Positions 27,535 through 37,416 of a DNA stretch of 64,000 nucleotides are shown one piece after another (within the stretch, counting starts at the first letter, position 1; each line of letters opens with the position of its first letter). The position numbers and the translations under genes are program-made. Source of the DNA: Frigoriglobus tundricola. GTDB lineage: Bacteria > Planctomycetota > Planctomycetia > Gemmatales > Gemmataceae. The stretch covers positions 9,052,001 through 9,116,000 of the forward strand of contig NZ_CP053452.2 in assembly GCF_013128195.2 (NCBI RefSeq), written 5' to 3'. The notes beneath the pieces are model-generated. The model searched no databases, was not told the origin of the DNA, and was given only the letters and a program-made list of their open reading frames with translations.

Positions 27535-28107
27535 GTGACACGGGACGGAACGGGCCGAGTTGCTCGGAGTGCGTGGTATCTCGCACTGGGTCTGATTTTT
27601 CCTCTGGCCTGCGGTTGCGGCGGCGGGAAGGGGAACGTCTCGGGGACGGTGACCGTGGACGGAAAGCCGCTGCCGATGGGGGTGATCGTTTTCACTCCTG
27701 ACAAAGGCTCGCCCATATCGGCCGAGATTCTCGACGGCAAGTTCTCGGCGCTCGGCGTTCAAACGGGAAACGTCAAAGTCTCCCTCGACCTCAGTTCCCT
27801 CAAACTGATCGCGGAGCAAGAGGCGCGCAAGAACTCAGCAGGAGGGGGGATGGCCAAGTTCGGCAAGGGCCCGGACGCGGTCAAACAGAAGAGCATGAAC
27901 CCGCCGAAAGGAACGGAGATGCCGGCCAAGGCCAAGGAGCAGTTCGCCCAACTGGAGAAAACAGGCACCGAAGCAAAACAACGCTCCGAGGACGCCCTTC
28001 TTCTTCTGAAGCAAATCCCGGACAAGTACCTCGATCCCAACTCATCGGGGTGGACCTTGCAGGTGTCGCAGGGGGACAACTCGTTCGACGCCAAGGTCAC
28101 AAAGTGA
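27535..28107 (+). CDS. Small lipoprotein with carboxypeptidase-regulatory-like fold
   Basis: 190 residues from the GTG at 27535 (GAGG seven bases upstream). A lipobox-like LACGCGGG follows the signal segment. Next comes a transthyretin-like strand pattern GNVSGTVTVDGKPLPMGVIVFTPDKG...AEILDGKFSALGVQTGNVKVSLDL. A Lys/Glu-rich helical region follows, with a final short beta part. Such lipoproteins habitually follow DUF1559 genes in planctomycetes, implying a shared but unknown envelope function. Confidence 0.8.
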   Translation: MTRDGTGRVARSAWYLALGLIFPLACGCGGGKGNVSGTVTVDGKPLPMGVIVFTPDKGSPISAEILDGKFSALGVQTGNVKVSLDLSSLKLIAEQEARKNSAGGGMAKFGKGPDAVKQKSMNPPKGTEMPAKAKEQFAQLEKTGTEAKQRSEDALLLLKQIPDKYLDPNSSGWTLQVSQGDNSFDAKVTK

Positions 28108-28201
28108 CCGAGGTCCGTTCGGCACAGCTCGATTCTTCTCTCGGGCGGGACGTCGTATCCGGCGACTCCCGTCGCGTGCTCCCCGGTATGGGTAAGCTCA
28201 C

Positions 28202-29488
28202 ATGTCCGTCTGGATGACCCGCCGCAAGGCGGGTCGGGTCGGCTTGGTCGGCCTCCTCCTGGCCGTGATCGCATGCGGCTTTTGGACAGCCGCGAAGCCC
28301 CTGCTCGCGAACTACTACCAGCGCCAAGCGGCTCAAGCCCTGGAACGGCAACGGTACCCGCTCGCCCTCGCGGCGTACCAGCACGCCCTCCGCTACCGTC
28401 CGGACAGTCCCGCGTTGCACCTGATGACCGCTCGGACGGCACGACAGGCCGGAGATTTTCCGACCGCCCGCGAACACCTCCGCAAGTGCCGGGAGTTGCA
28501 AAACGGGGTGTCCGAGGAGCAGCAAGTCGAGGGATACCTCCTCCGCGCGCAGACGGGGGAACTGGACGATGTTGTCGGCTACCTCACGCCCTACGTGATC
28601 GAGGAAGGGCCGTTGACCCCGTTCGTCCTCGAAGGACTGACGCGGGCCCACATGGCGAGGTACCGTACCGACCTGGCCTGGGGGCTCCTCGCGCGCTGGA
28701 TCGAGCTCCAACCGACCAACGTCGAGGCCCTGTTCTGGCGGGGCACGTGGCACGCGCAGCAACAGAACACCCGCAGCGCGGCCGAAGATTATTGTCGCGC
28801 GTTGGAGATCGATCCCGAGCGGATCGATATCCGCCTGACCTACGCCGAGATCGTTCGGGCGGACAAGAAGTTCGCCCAGGTCGCGGAACAGTACCGCATC
28901 GTGCTCCAACACGCGCCCCAGAACCCCGACGCGCTGATCGGACTCGCCCAGTCCTCCCTCGAACTGGGGCGGACGGACGACGCACGCGAGCAACTCGCGC
29001 GGGTGCCGGTGGAACACCGGGACGTGCCCGTGTACTTGTGGGTTAGCGGCATGGTGGAACTGCGTTCCGACCACCCGGACCGGGCCGAGCCCCTGCTCCG
29101 CCAGGTGCTCGAACGGGACCCCCGCAACCTGGACGCCTGCTACAACTTGATGCTCTGTTTGAGCCGGCTCGGCCGCGAGGCGGAAGCCGCGCAGATGAGC
29201 GCGCGGTTCGCCCAGATGGAGCGCGACCAAAAGCGCCTCATCGAGTTGACGACCCGGGTGCTTCAAGCCAAACCGTCCGACCCCGATCTCCGCTGCGAAT
29301 TGGGCGAGATCTATATCCGAATGGGGCTCCCCGAGCGGGGCATTCACTGGCTGTTCGTCGCGCTCAAACTGAATCCCGATTGCCGCCGGGCCCACGAGCG
29401 CCTCCGGGACTATTTCGACGAAGCGGGCGGACCGGAGGCTGCGGCGAAGGCCGATCTCCACCGCCGCCACCTCGCGAACATGCGCTGA
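28202..29488 (+). CDS. Membrane-anchored TPR protein
   Basis: 428 residues. One N-terminal membrane helix (VGLVGLLLAVIACGFWTAA) precedes about eight tetratricopeptide repeats, for example ALERQRYPLALAAYQHALRYRPDS, AAEDYCRALEIDPERIDIRLTYAE and AEPLLRQVLERDPRNLDACYNLMLCLSRLGR. TPRs hold protein complexes together. It is followed after 37 bases by a second TPR-containing membrane protein, so the two probably work together. No enzymatic motif. Confidence 0.88.
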   Translation: MSVWMTRRKAGRVGLVGLLLAVIACGFWTAAKPLLANYYQRQAAQALERQRYPLALAAYQHALRYRPDSPALHLMTARTARQAGDFPTAREHLRKCRELQNGVSEEQQVEGYLLRAQTGELDDVVGYLTPYVIEEGPLTPFVLEGLTRAHMARYRTDLAWGLLARWIELQPTNVEALFWRGTWHAQQQNTRSAAEDYCRALEIDPERIDIRLTYAEIVRADKKFAQVAEQYRIVLQHAPQNPDALIGLAQSSLELGRTDDAREQLARVPVEHRDVPVYLWVSGMVELRSDHPDRAEPLLRQVLERDPRNLDACYNLMLCLSRLGREAEAAQMSARFAQMERDQKRLIELTTRVLQAKPSDPDLRCELGEIYIRMGLPERGIHWLFVALKLNPDCRRAHERLRDYFDEAGGPEAAAKADLHRRHLANMR

Positions 29489-29525
29489 CCCCCTCCCCCA
29501 CATGCCGCGCCCCAAGGACCACTTC

Positions 29526-32500
29526 ATGACCCCCGGCAGTTCCCGCACGCCCACTGGCACCGCCACACACTCGGCAGAGCCATCACGGGCACGGCTCGGG
29601 GTGGTCGCCCTGGTCGCCCTGGTCGCCGCGTTGGCGGTTGTGCTCGCGTCCGGTCCGGCCCGACAGTTCGAGGTGTGGTCCCATCTGGCACGCGGGCGGG
29701 CACTGGTTGAAGGGCGCCCCCAACCCGCCCGCGACCCCGGGCTGTTCTCACCCGCCGATGAGGGCAACGCGCACACGGCGGCCCTTTACGACCTCTCCCT
29801 CTACGCCGCGTACGCTTCCCTGGGTGGTGCGGGTGTGACCGCGCTGAACGCGGGCCTGGCAGGGGCGCTCGCCGTTGTCGCCTTCCTGACCGGCCGAACC
29901 GCCGGCCGTGCGACGCCGGGATGCATCGGTACCCTCTTGACCCTGGTGGGCGTTGCACCGTGGTTCGGGATCACGCCCCGACTCCCCTCCTACCTTTTCC
30001 TGGCGCTTCTGGTGCTGCTCCTTCGGAACGTCCGGTCCGTGGCGCCAGGGGCCGGTACGGGGCGGGCGGGGTGGCCCGTGCCCGTACTCATCGCGGTCTG
30101 GGCGAACGTGGATCGCTGGGTCGTGTTGGGACCGCTCACGGTCGGCTTGTTCGCGGCGGGCGAGCTGTTCCGCGGGCGCGGTCGAGTCGCTCGGTCCCTG
30201 GGCGGCGTGTTCTTGGCCGCACTGGGGGCCTCCCTGCTGAGTCCCAATCACGTGACCGTTTGGAACCCGGCTCACACTCTCGGGTGGGAAGCGCCGGGGC
30301 CGTCACTTTCCCCATTTTGGCCCGCGTGGTACCGATCCGGACCACCGGCCGTGAGTGCCGCTTACGCCGTTCTGGTTGTGTTCGGGCTGGTCGCTTTCCG
30401 GCGCGATCCCGAGGCACGCACCTGGGCGCCGTTGTGGGTCGTGCTCCTGGCAGCGGGCGCCGTCTGGCCGGTTGCCGCTCCGTTCTTCGCCGTGGTCGCC
30501 GGTCCCGTCTGCGCGTTCGGCCTTTCCGTCGTAGGTCCGCCGCCCGCGGACGCCCCCCGGAAGCGCCGCCGGGTGCTCCGGCTCGCGCGCGGCGGCGCGG
30601 GGCTGTTGCCGCCGGTCGCCGCGGCGGCGCTCCTCGTAGCCGCGTGGCCGGGGTGGGTCGTGGGACCGCCGTACGGCAGGCCCGAGTGGGTTCTCGATAC
30701 GGACGACTCGCTCCGTGACGCCGTACAGGAGGTCGCGCGCTGGCGGGGCCTGGGTCTGTTCGGTCCGGACGAGTGCGGCTTGACGCTCTCACCCGAAGTG
30801 GCCGATTACTGGTCGTGGTTCGCGCACGGTTCGCGCGCGGCGGGGACCGAACGGTCCGGGGGGCTCGACTTCGCAACCGTTCGGGCCGGTCTCCTCGGGG
30901 AACCGGTCCCCAAGGGGCGGGCGGCGAACGACTGGCGCGGGATCCTTCGGGCCCGCAGCGTGAGCCACCTGATTCTCCATTCGGGCGGCGACGCGCCAAC
31001 CGAACAGGTCGCGACGCAACTGGCCGGGGCGCCGGACGAGTGGGTGCTCCTGTATTTACGCGGCCGAACGGCCGTCTTCGGTTGGCGCGACCCAGAGGCC
31101 CGGAGCGCGAGCGACCGCTATGCGGCCGCACGGGTGTCCATCGAGCACCGGGCCTTTGTGCCCGGGGCGAACGATCGCGCGCCGCTCAGCGTTACCAGCG
31201 CGGAGACCGGAAACCGGCAGTGGGCGCGCGCGTTCCGGGAGCCGCCCCCGGCTCAACCCCAGGACCAGGCCGAAGCGGCGTATTATCTGGCCCAGTTCGA
31301 CGGCTCGAGGGCGGTCTATGACGCCCGGAACCGAACGAAATGGCTGGCGAGTCAGAACGCTTCGTTGCTCGGGATGCTGGCGGCACCGCTGCCGGCCCCG
31401 GGTCCCGTCGCCGCCCCCATCGGGCAGTGGGCCGTTGGGGTGCCCGGCGATTACGCCACGTTTGCGGCCGCGCAGGACGACGGTCCGCTCGGCGCACTGG
31501 TACTCGCGGTTCGAGCCGCGCGCCGAGCGGTTCAGGCGAGCCCCGAAGACGCGAAGAGCTATTTTCTACTCGGTGAGGCGTATTTGCGATTGGCCCAGGC
31601 GACCCGGGAACGGGTCTGGCGGTACCAGCTCCCCGTGTTCGACCGCATCCGCCAGCTCCAGGCGATCACCGCGTACCAACAGTGCGTCGCCCTGCGCCCG
31701 GACTCGCCGGCGGCGCACGGCCGATTGGCCCGGCTGTACCGGACCCACGGCACCCTCGATCTGGCCCTCCACCACCTGGACGCACTGGTGAAGTTGACCG
31801 AGGCGCGGGGGACGCGGCCCGGAGCCCCCCCCGGACCCGCCCAAGAGGCGCTCTCGACTTTAAGACAGGAGAGAGACGCTCTCGCGACCGACGTGCAGCA
31901 GCGCGAAGCGACGTGCGAGACCGGCAAGGGTAACCGGCGGGTACTGGACCAGGCCCGTGAGGCGGTCCGGCTCGGACTGACCGGCCTCGCGATTCGAACG
32001 CTGCTCGCGTCCGATGCGTCCGAGTTCGGCCCCGAAGGGGTGCGGCTCGAACTCGAACTGCTGCTCTGGGCCGGTCGCGCGGGAGACGTCCGCGCCTGGC
32101 TGGATCCGGGTCTGGAGACGAGCTTGGGGGTCGCCACCTTCCAGGAGATCCGGGCCTGTCTCGCGACCGTCGAGGGGAACTATCAGGAGGCCGGGCAGGC
32201 GCTTCACCGCGTGGCGGATTCGATCGTACAGGTCCCGAGTCGCTTATCGACTCCCCGCACGCAGGCATCGTACGACGTCGTCCGGGCCGTACTGGCGGCG
32301 CCGTTAGTGGGCAATCCCTGTACTTCGACGCACACCTTTTTCGTACGCCAGGCTCTGGCGCTGGAAATCCAGCAAATCACGACGAGTCTGCGGCGAGAGG
32401 CGAACGTCCTCGTCGTGACCGGGCTGCTCGCCCTGGAGGCGGGGCAGATCGAGGAGGCGGAGTCCTTGTTTCGAGCCGTTCTGGCGCGTGCGGAACCCGA

Positions 32501-32609
32501 AAACGGGGAGGTTCGAGCCGGCGGAATCGATTTTTCGGGCCGCGTTGTTGCAGAAGAGTGTCTGTACCTGATCGCGACCGCTCGGCAGGGACACGGTCCC
32601 CTCGGGTGA
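29526..32609 (+). CDS. Large polytopic membrane protein with TPR C-terminus
   Basis: 1027 residues from the ATG at 29526, chosen because AAGGA lies about eight bases upstream; an ATG at 29502 lacks one. The N-terminal third has about 8-10 membrane segments (VVALVALVAALAVVLAS, LAGALAVVAFLTG, YLFLALLVLLL, LGGVFLAALGASLL) in the style of polytopic glycosyltransferase-like proteins. A soluble region and TPR-like helices follow (AVQASPEDAKSYFLLGEAYLRLAQ, ITAYQQCVALRPDSPAAHGRLARLYRTHG, LLALEAGQIEEAESLFRAVLARA). Unnamed family. The preceding gene is also a TPR protein. Confidence 0.8.
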   Translation: MTPGSSRTPTGTATHSAEPSRARLGVVALVALVAALAVVLASGPARQFEVWSHLARGRALVEGRPQPARDPGLFSPADEGNAHTAALYDLSLYAAYASLGGAGVTALNAGLAGALAVVAFLTGRTAGRATPGCIGTLLTLVGVAPWFGITPRLPSYLFLALLVLLLRNVRSVAPGAGTGRAGWPVPVLIAVWANVDRWVVLGPLTVGLFAAGELFRGRGRVARSLGGVFLAALGASLLSPNHVTVWNPAHTLGWEAPGPSLSPFWPAWYRSGPPAVSAAYAVLVVFGLVAFRRDPEARTWAPLWVVLLAAGAVWPVAAPFFAVVAGPVCAFGLSVVGPPPADAPRKRRRVLRLARGGAGLLPPVAAAALLVAAWPGWVVGPPYGRPEWVLDTDDSLRDAVQEVARWRGLGLFGPDECGLTLSPEVADYWSWFAHGSRAAGTERSGGLDFATVRAGLLGEPVPKGRAANDWRGILRARSVSHLILHSGGDAPTEQVATQLAGAPDEWVLLYLRGRTAVFGWRDPEARSASDRYAAARVSIEHRAFVPGANDRAPLSVTSAETGNRQWARAFREPPPAQPQDQAEAAYYLAQFDGSRAVYDARNRTKWLASQNASLLGMLAAPLPAPGPVAAPIGQWAVGVPGDYATFAAAQDDGPLGALVLAVRAARRAVQASPEDAKSYFLLGEAYLRLAQATRERVWRYQLPVFDRIRQLQAITAYQQCVALRPDSPAAHGRLARLYRTHGTLDLALHHLDALVKLTEARGTRPGAPPGPAQEALSTLRQERDALATDVQQREATCETGKGNRRVLDQAREAVRLGLTGLAIRTLLASDASEFGPEGVRLELELLLWAGRAGDVRAWLDPGLETSLGVATFQEIRACLATVEGNYQEAGQALHRVADSIVQVPSRLSTPRTQASYDVVRAVLAAPLVGNPCTSTHTFFVRQALALEIQQITTSLRREANVLVVTGLLALEAGQIEEAESLFRAVLARAEPENGEVRAGGIDFSGRVVAEECLYLIATARQGHGPLG

Positions 32610-32737
32610 TGACGTCCCGGCGCTTCTGGGTTGGGGATCGGCGCCGATTGCGATCCGGGCAAGAACCGGTGCCAGGGGCGCCAACCCGCCCGGCTCGCAC
32701 CTGGAGGCGGGTCAAAACCCGCGATCGAGATCGCGCA

Positions 32738-34297
32738 CTACTTCCCCAGGTTCTTCCAGATCGTGACAGGGGCATCGGTTGACGGCGCACCGAAGTTGCC
32801 GATCACGAGGTCCGTTCGACCGGTGCCGTACAGGTCGGCCGCACAGCAGGTCACCGCGTCGCACGACCCGACGGTCAAGCAGTGCCTCCGGAACTGACCG
32901 GGGGATACCTGCTCGAACAGCGTGATCGCGTCCGGCCGGCGGCTGTCGCGGTCGGGGAACTTGACGGAGGGTAGGAAACTGACCGCCAGCACGTCCGGCA
33001 GGGGCTTCCCGGTAATCGGGGCCGCGACCGCTCGGTGCGCCCCGTACATGTCCGCGATGCGGTGGTGCTCGAAGTTGAGATCGCCCTTGTTTTCCAGCCA
33101 CTGGACGCCGTGGAACGGTTTCCAGAGGTGCGGCGCGTCGAGCGTGTCGCCGTTCGTGTAGAGCACGTCGGTCCGGCCGTCGCCGTTCACGTCCGTCAGT
33201 TCGATCCCGCTGCTGCCCCATCCCGGGTGGGGCGCCGAGTACAGCGCCTTCTTGCGGAACGCGCCGCCGCCCTCGTTCAGAAACGCAACCACCGTCTCGT
33301 GCTCTTGCGAAATCAGCGCGACGAAGTCCGGTTTGCCGTCCCCGTTGAGGTCGGTCACCGGTACGTGGATGGTCCCGTGGCGCGGGTCCAGGACGTGGCG
33401 CGCGAACTGGGGCTTGGCCCAGTCGGTCGTCTGGTTCTCCAGTAGGAGGATCTCGCCGGCCTCGTACAAGCCGAACACGCCGACGACGAGGTCGAGTTTT
33501 CCGCGGCCGTAGAAATCGGCCGCTCGAACGTCGGCCACGCGGCCGACGAAGGACAGCAGGGGCACCGACTCGAACGTGCCGTCCGGCTTACCGCGCAGCC
33601 AGATTACGCTGCCGAGCACCCGGTCGGTGGGCAGGAAGCTGCCGAGGTCCGCGACGAGCAGGTCGGTGATCCCGTCGCGGTCGAGGTCCACGACCTCGAT
33701 GTGGGCCGGGTTGCGCGCCTTGGCGAGCACCTTCCACGCCGGGGCGGGATCGGCGGGGCGCAGGGCGAGGATCCGGCCCTCGCTCATGTCGCACGCGATC
33801 AGTGTGACCGGCTCGCGCGCGACCGCGGCCGGGTCGGTCACCCCCGGGGGCGGCAACCGGACGGCCTGAACGTGCGAGATCCAGACCCGCGGCCCCGGGG
33901 GCGGCGGGTAGCTGACGCGTTCGAACCGCACGCCGGGGTCGGAGGGCGGGGTGACGGGTAGCGCCGGATAATCCGCGGGCGCCCGGTCCTCGTAGTGGCG
34001 GACGACCTGTTCGCGCTGCGGGGGCTTCAAGGGGAGTTTGGACGCCTCAAAGAACCCGAACGCGCGATCGACCTCGGTCCGCCAGTGCGCGCGCGGGAAG
34101 GTGTCCGGCGCGGGGTACGGGTGGCACGCCGAGCAGAACGTGTGGACCTGGGCCTCAACGTCCTCGGGCACCGGTTCGGGTTGAGTGGGGGCCGGCTCCG
34201 CGTGGCGGGCGCAGCCGGCCCCAACCGCCACGGCCGCGATCACGGCGAGCAGCGAGCCGGCGCCACACAAACCCGTTCGGCCACACGGCGCGGTCAT
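32738..34297 (-). CDS. VCBS-repeat lipoprotein with one haem motif
   Basis: 519 residues from the ATG at 34297 (GGGAG upstream). A lipobox (VGAGC) ends the signal peptide. A single CxxCH motif follows (FCSACHPYPAPDTFPRAHW), then FG-GAP/VCBS blades with calcium loops (VVDLDRDGITDLLV, VTDLNGDGKPDFV, LTDVNGDGRTDVLY). It lies 101 bases downstream of the seven-haem cytochrome gene on the same strand, so a joint envelope redox role is plausible. The haem motif makes electron transfer likely, but the partner and substrate are unknown. Confidence 0.85.
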   Translation of the reverse strand: MTAPCGRTGLCGAGSLLAVIAAVAVGAGCARHAEPAPTQPEPVPEDVEAQVHTFCSACHPYPAPDTFPRAHWRTEVDRAFGFFEASKLPLKPPQREQVVRHYEDRAPADYPALPVTPPSDPGVRFERVSYPPPPGPRVWISHVQAVRLPPPGVTDPAAVAREPVTLIACDMSEGRILALRPADPAPAWKVLAKARNPAHIEVVDLDRDGITDLLVADLGSFLPTDRVLGSVIWLRGKPDGTFESVPLLSFVGRVADVRAADFYGRGKLDLVVGVFGLYEAGEILLLENQTTDWAKPQFARHVLDPRHGTIHVPVTDLNGDGKPDFVALISQEHETVVAFLNEGGGAFRKKALYSAPHPGWGSSGIELTDVNGDGRTDVLYTNGDTLDAPHLWKPFHGVQWLENKGDLNFEHHRIADMYGAHRAVAAPITGKPLPDVLAVSFLPSVKFPDRDSRRPDAITLFEQVSPGQFRRHCLTVGSCDAVTCCAADLYGTGRTDLVIGNFGAPSTDAPVTIWKNLGK

Positions 34298-34398
34298 GTC
34301 GTCTCCCGTCGTTCGAGTCAGCGATGGGGTCGAGCGGCGCCGCCCGAACCTGTCACCCGTTGTTCGTGCCACGGTCGATGAACCCGCGGGGATCGTGC

Positions 34399-36363
34399 TC
34401 ATCGTGTGCGCCGCCGGTACCAGTCCCGCATCGCCTCACGCTGCTGCGGACTGGTTGCCAACCCGGCCGCGGTCTCGGCCCCCTTCCGCCCGCCCGAAAC
34501 GTCGCCCAGGTGGTGGCGGCAGACCGCCAGAACGAGCCGCGCTTCCGGATGAAGGGGCTGGATCGCCAGAGCCGAGCGCGCGTCTCGTTCGGCCTTGCCC
34601 CACTCCGCACGGCGGGTGAACACGGCCGCCCGGGCGAGCAGCGGCTCCACAGCGGTCGGGTTCAACCGAACCCAACTCGTCGCCGCCTCTTCGGCACGAT
34701 CGCCGCTCCGCGCTGCCAGCGCGGCCTCGACGAGTTCGGCGAGAGCGAGGTCCGACTCGGGCGCCGATCGGACGGCGGCCGATGCCGCCTGGAACCGCCC
34801 CTGGGTGTCACCCGCGACGGCCCGAACAAGGCTCAGCGCGTGCCAGGCGTCCGGATCCCCGCGCCACGTTTTGAGCGCCGTGGTGAGCCGATCTTCGGCA
34901 AGCGTCGCGAACGCTCGTTGCGGTCCGCCCGGGTTCGCAGGCAGTTTGACAGCCACACTGGCCAACGCGATCCCGAGATCGCGCTGCCGCTCCGGTTCGG
35001 GCGGGGCATGTGGCCCCGTCCGGAACGCCACCAACGGGGTCGCCCCGCCGGGCAGCCGCTTCGGCCCGGAGGGGGCGGCCGGGCGGCGGAGGATCCGGTG
35101 GTCGGTCACGCTCGTGTGCGGAATGTTCGAACTGCCGGCACGGGGCATGTGGCACGCGACACAACTGTCCCGTTTGCCCTGGCGCTCGGGAAGCGGGGCG
35201 GTACACCCTTTCGACTCGTGGCAGGTCTGACACCGCCCGCGATAAAACTGGTCGCGGCTGGCGGGTGCGGGGGCCGCGTGCGGATCGTGGCAATCCGTAC
35301 ACCCGAGGCGCCCGCCCCCGGCGGCGGAGCACCGACTCTGTTCCAACTGCTCGAACTGCCCCACCGATCGGTTCATGTCCGCCACGTCGGGGTGCGGGAC
35401 GAAAACGGAGACGAACTGCTCGAACGGGAGCCCAGGGCGGAACTCGAACACCTCACGGCCCCGGCGCGGAACCCGCTCCTGGCCCTGGAGGTGGCACTGC
35501 GCACACACCGACGCGCGCAGCTCCGGTGACAGGTGCTTCGGGTTAACGATCGACGTGTCGATTTTGTTCGTGACCGTTGCGTCGGAGCGCTCGGAGACGT
35601 GCAACGCGCCGGGGCCGTGGCACCGCTCGCATCCGATGGCCGCCTGGAGCGGGAGGAGCGGCGTGCGGTACCGGTTCAGCGACCGCGGGACCGGTTCGGC
35701 CCGATCGACGTGGCAGAACAGGCAGTCGGCCCCGATCGCCCGGCGACCGCCGGTGCCCAGATCGAAGCCGGGAGACACGTCCCACCGCGCGTCCTGGGAG
35801 AACCAACTGATCGGCGACTGCCACACGGCGCCCTTCTCCGTCGAGAGGTACGACCGCCCCCGGGTCCCGGACCCGATGATGAGATCGGTAGCGATTACGT
35901 ACTCGGGGAGCGGGTTCGCGTCGGCGTCGTTCGCGCTCAGACGGTGGACGAGCGACTCCGCGGCGCGGGTCACGTTGAGTTGGTAGCCCTCGACGCGGAA
36001 GGGGATGTTGGCCCTCGCGTCGTACCGTTCGATCGGGTTCGGGCCGGGGGCGGTCGTTGCGGATCGGCCCATCGGGTGCGCGTGATAGGTGTCGCAAATG
36101 CCGCGATGGCAAGCCTCGCAACTCTGGTCACCGACATACGCGACACCCGGCTTCACGTTTCTGAAAGGTGTCGGAAAGGTGACGCGGGGATCGGGCGCGG
36201 CCCCATCGGGAGCGAAGTCGTCTGTGTCCGCGGGCGCAGTGGCCTCGGCCGTTGGGGGCCGAGGGGGATCGGGCCGGTCGGCGCCGTACCACGCCCATGC
36301 GGCGAACAGGAGGAGCGCCGCACCGATGAGGATGAACAGGGCGGCTCTTAGCGGTCGGGGCAT
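34399..36363 (-). CDS. Membrane-anchored seven-haem c-type cytochrome with TPR tail
   Basis: 654 residues from the ATG at 36363, placed at the start of the membrane helix (AALFILIGAALLLFAAWAW). Seven CxxCH motifs are visible in order: CEACH, CLFCH, CERCH, CAQCH, CTDCH, CQTCH and CVACH, so it should bind seven haems outside the membrane. After them comes a helical region with TPR-like repeats (ARAAVFTRRAEWGKAERDARSALAIQPLHPEARLVLAV). This architecture resembles the multihaem cytochrome/TPR proteins found with CRTAC1- and VCBS-type genes in planctomycetes. It is paired with the haem-motif VCBS lipoprotein downstream. No enzyme class can be assigned. Confidence 0.88.
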   Translation of the reverse strand: MPRPLRAALFILIGAALLLFAAWAWYGADRPDPPRPPTAEATAPADTDDFAPDGAAPDPRVTFPTPFRNVKPGVAYVGDQSCEACHRGICDTYHAHPMGRSATTAPGPNPIERYDARANIPFRVEGYQLNVTRAAESLVHRLSANDADANPLPEYVIATDLIIGSGTRGRSYLSTEKGAVWQSPISWFSQDARWDVSPGFDLGTGGRRAIGADCLFCHVDRAEPVPRSLNRYRTPLLPLQAAIGCERCHGPGALHVSERSDATVTNKIDTSIVNPKHLSPELRASVCAQCHLQGQERVPRRGREVFEFRPGLPFEQFVSVFVPHPDVADMNRSVGQFEQLEQSRCSAAGGGRLGCTDCHDPHAAPAPASRDQFYRGRCQTCHESKGCTAPLPERQGKRDSCVACHMPRAGSSNIPHTSVTDHRILRRPAAPSGPKRLPGGATPLVAFRTGPHAPPEPERQRDLGIALASVAVKLPANPGGPQRAFATLAEDRLTTALKTWRGDPDAWHALSLVRAVAGDTQGRFQAASAAVRSAPESDLALAELVEAALAARSGDRAEEAATSWVRLNPTAVEPLLARAAVFTRRAEWGKAERDARSALAIQPLHPEARLVLAVCRHHLGDVSGGRKGAETAAGLATSPQQREAMRDWYRRRTR

Positions 36364-36649
36364 GGGGAGAGATCGTGACAGATTCGACGATCCGACCGGC
36401 GGCGTGTCGGTTAAAGGAAGCATAACCGAACCGGAGCGAGATGTCACTACAGCACCGATCCTCCGGGCGGTGAATGGGAAGCGCTGGTGGGTGCGGCTTG
36501 CGCTCCGCGCGACCGCACGCATCGTGGTGGCTCAAGTCAGAATTCGCAAGTCATAAAGTCGAAGACCCAGCCCCGCTCCGGTCTTCGGCTTCACGCCCTG
36601 CGACCTTACGACTCGAGACGGCAATGCGCCGCCCAAGAACCGAGCGGCA

Positions 36650-37375
36650 ATGACACCCGCGGCCCTCTTCTCTATCTCAATCTCCATGACGAGTCCCGCT
36701 GCCCCCCGCCCGGTCCTCGCGACCTCCATCGGCGATTTTCCCCTGTCCGAGTGCCGGCTCCAGGTGGGCGGCGCAACCCTCTCCGTGCTACACACGGACG
36801 CGGTTTTCAGTCTCGAAGAGGAAACCCAGTTCCTGAACGACCCGGACCGGCGCGTACCTTACGGGGCCGTGATGTGGCCGGCCGCCATCGCGCTCGCCCA
36901 CGAGATCGCCACCCGCCCGGCCGAGTTCCGCGGAAAGACCGTTCTCGAACTGGGAGCGGGTACCGGGTTGCCCGGGATCGCGGCGGCCACACTCGGGGCA
37001 TCGGTCGTCCAGACGGACCGGTCGGAATTGATCACCCACGTATGCCGTCTGAACGGCGAGCGGAACCGAATGACGGGGATCGAGTACCGAATCGCCGACT
37101 GGACCGCCTGGACGGACGAGACCCGCTACGACTGGATCGTGGGCTCGGACATCCTGTACGCCGACACCCTCCACGACCAGTTGCGGCGGATCTTCACCGG
37201 CAACCTCGGGCGCGGCGGGCGGGTGCTCTTGTCCGACCCGTACCGCCCGCCGAGTCTGCCCCTGCTGGAAGGGTTGGAAGCGAGCGGGTGGCGCGCGAGG
37301 CACTCGCGCTGGACCATCGGCGAGGGCGCCGCGGCCCGTGCGGTCGCGGTATACGAGCTGACGCCGCCGGCGTGA
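36650..37375 (+). CDS. Class I SAM-dependent methyltransferase, METTL21-like
   Basis: 241 residues. The SAM-binding motif I is VLELGAGTGLPGIAAATLGA, followed by VVQTDRS (motif II), RIADW and YDWIVGSDILYADTLHDQL, which corresponds to the lysine-methyltransferase-type D-x-x-Y/F region of METTL21/nicotinamide N-methyltransferase relatives. Members methylate protein lysines or small molecules; the target here is not known. An alternative ATG at 36686 removes 12 residues and is equally possible. It is divergent from the multihaem cytochrome gene. Confidence 0.82.
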   Translation: MTPAALFSISISMTSPAAPRPVLATSIGDFPLSECRLQVGGATLSVLHTDAVFSLEEETQFLNDPDRRVPYGAVMWPAAIALAHEIATRPAEFRGKTVLELGAGTGLPGIAAATLGASVVQTDRSELITHVCRLNGERNRMTGIEYRIADWTAWTDETRYDWIVGSDILYADTLHDQLRRIFTGNLGRGGRVLLSDPYRPPSLPLLEGLEASGWRARHSRWTIGEGAAARAVAVYELTPPA

Positions 37376-37416
37376 GGCCACGAACACCTGCGGCTCTTGC
37401 CCGCGCGCGTATTTCG

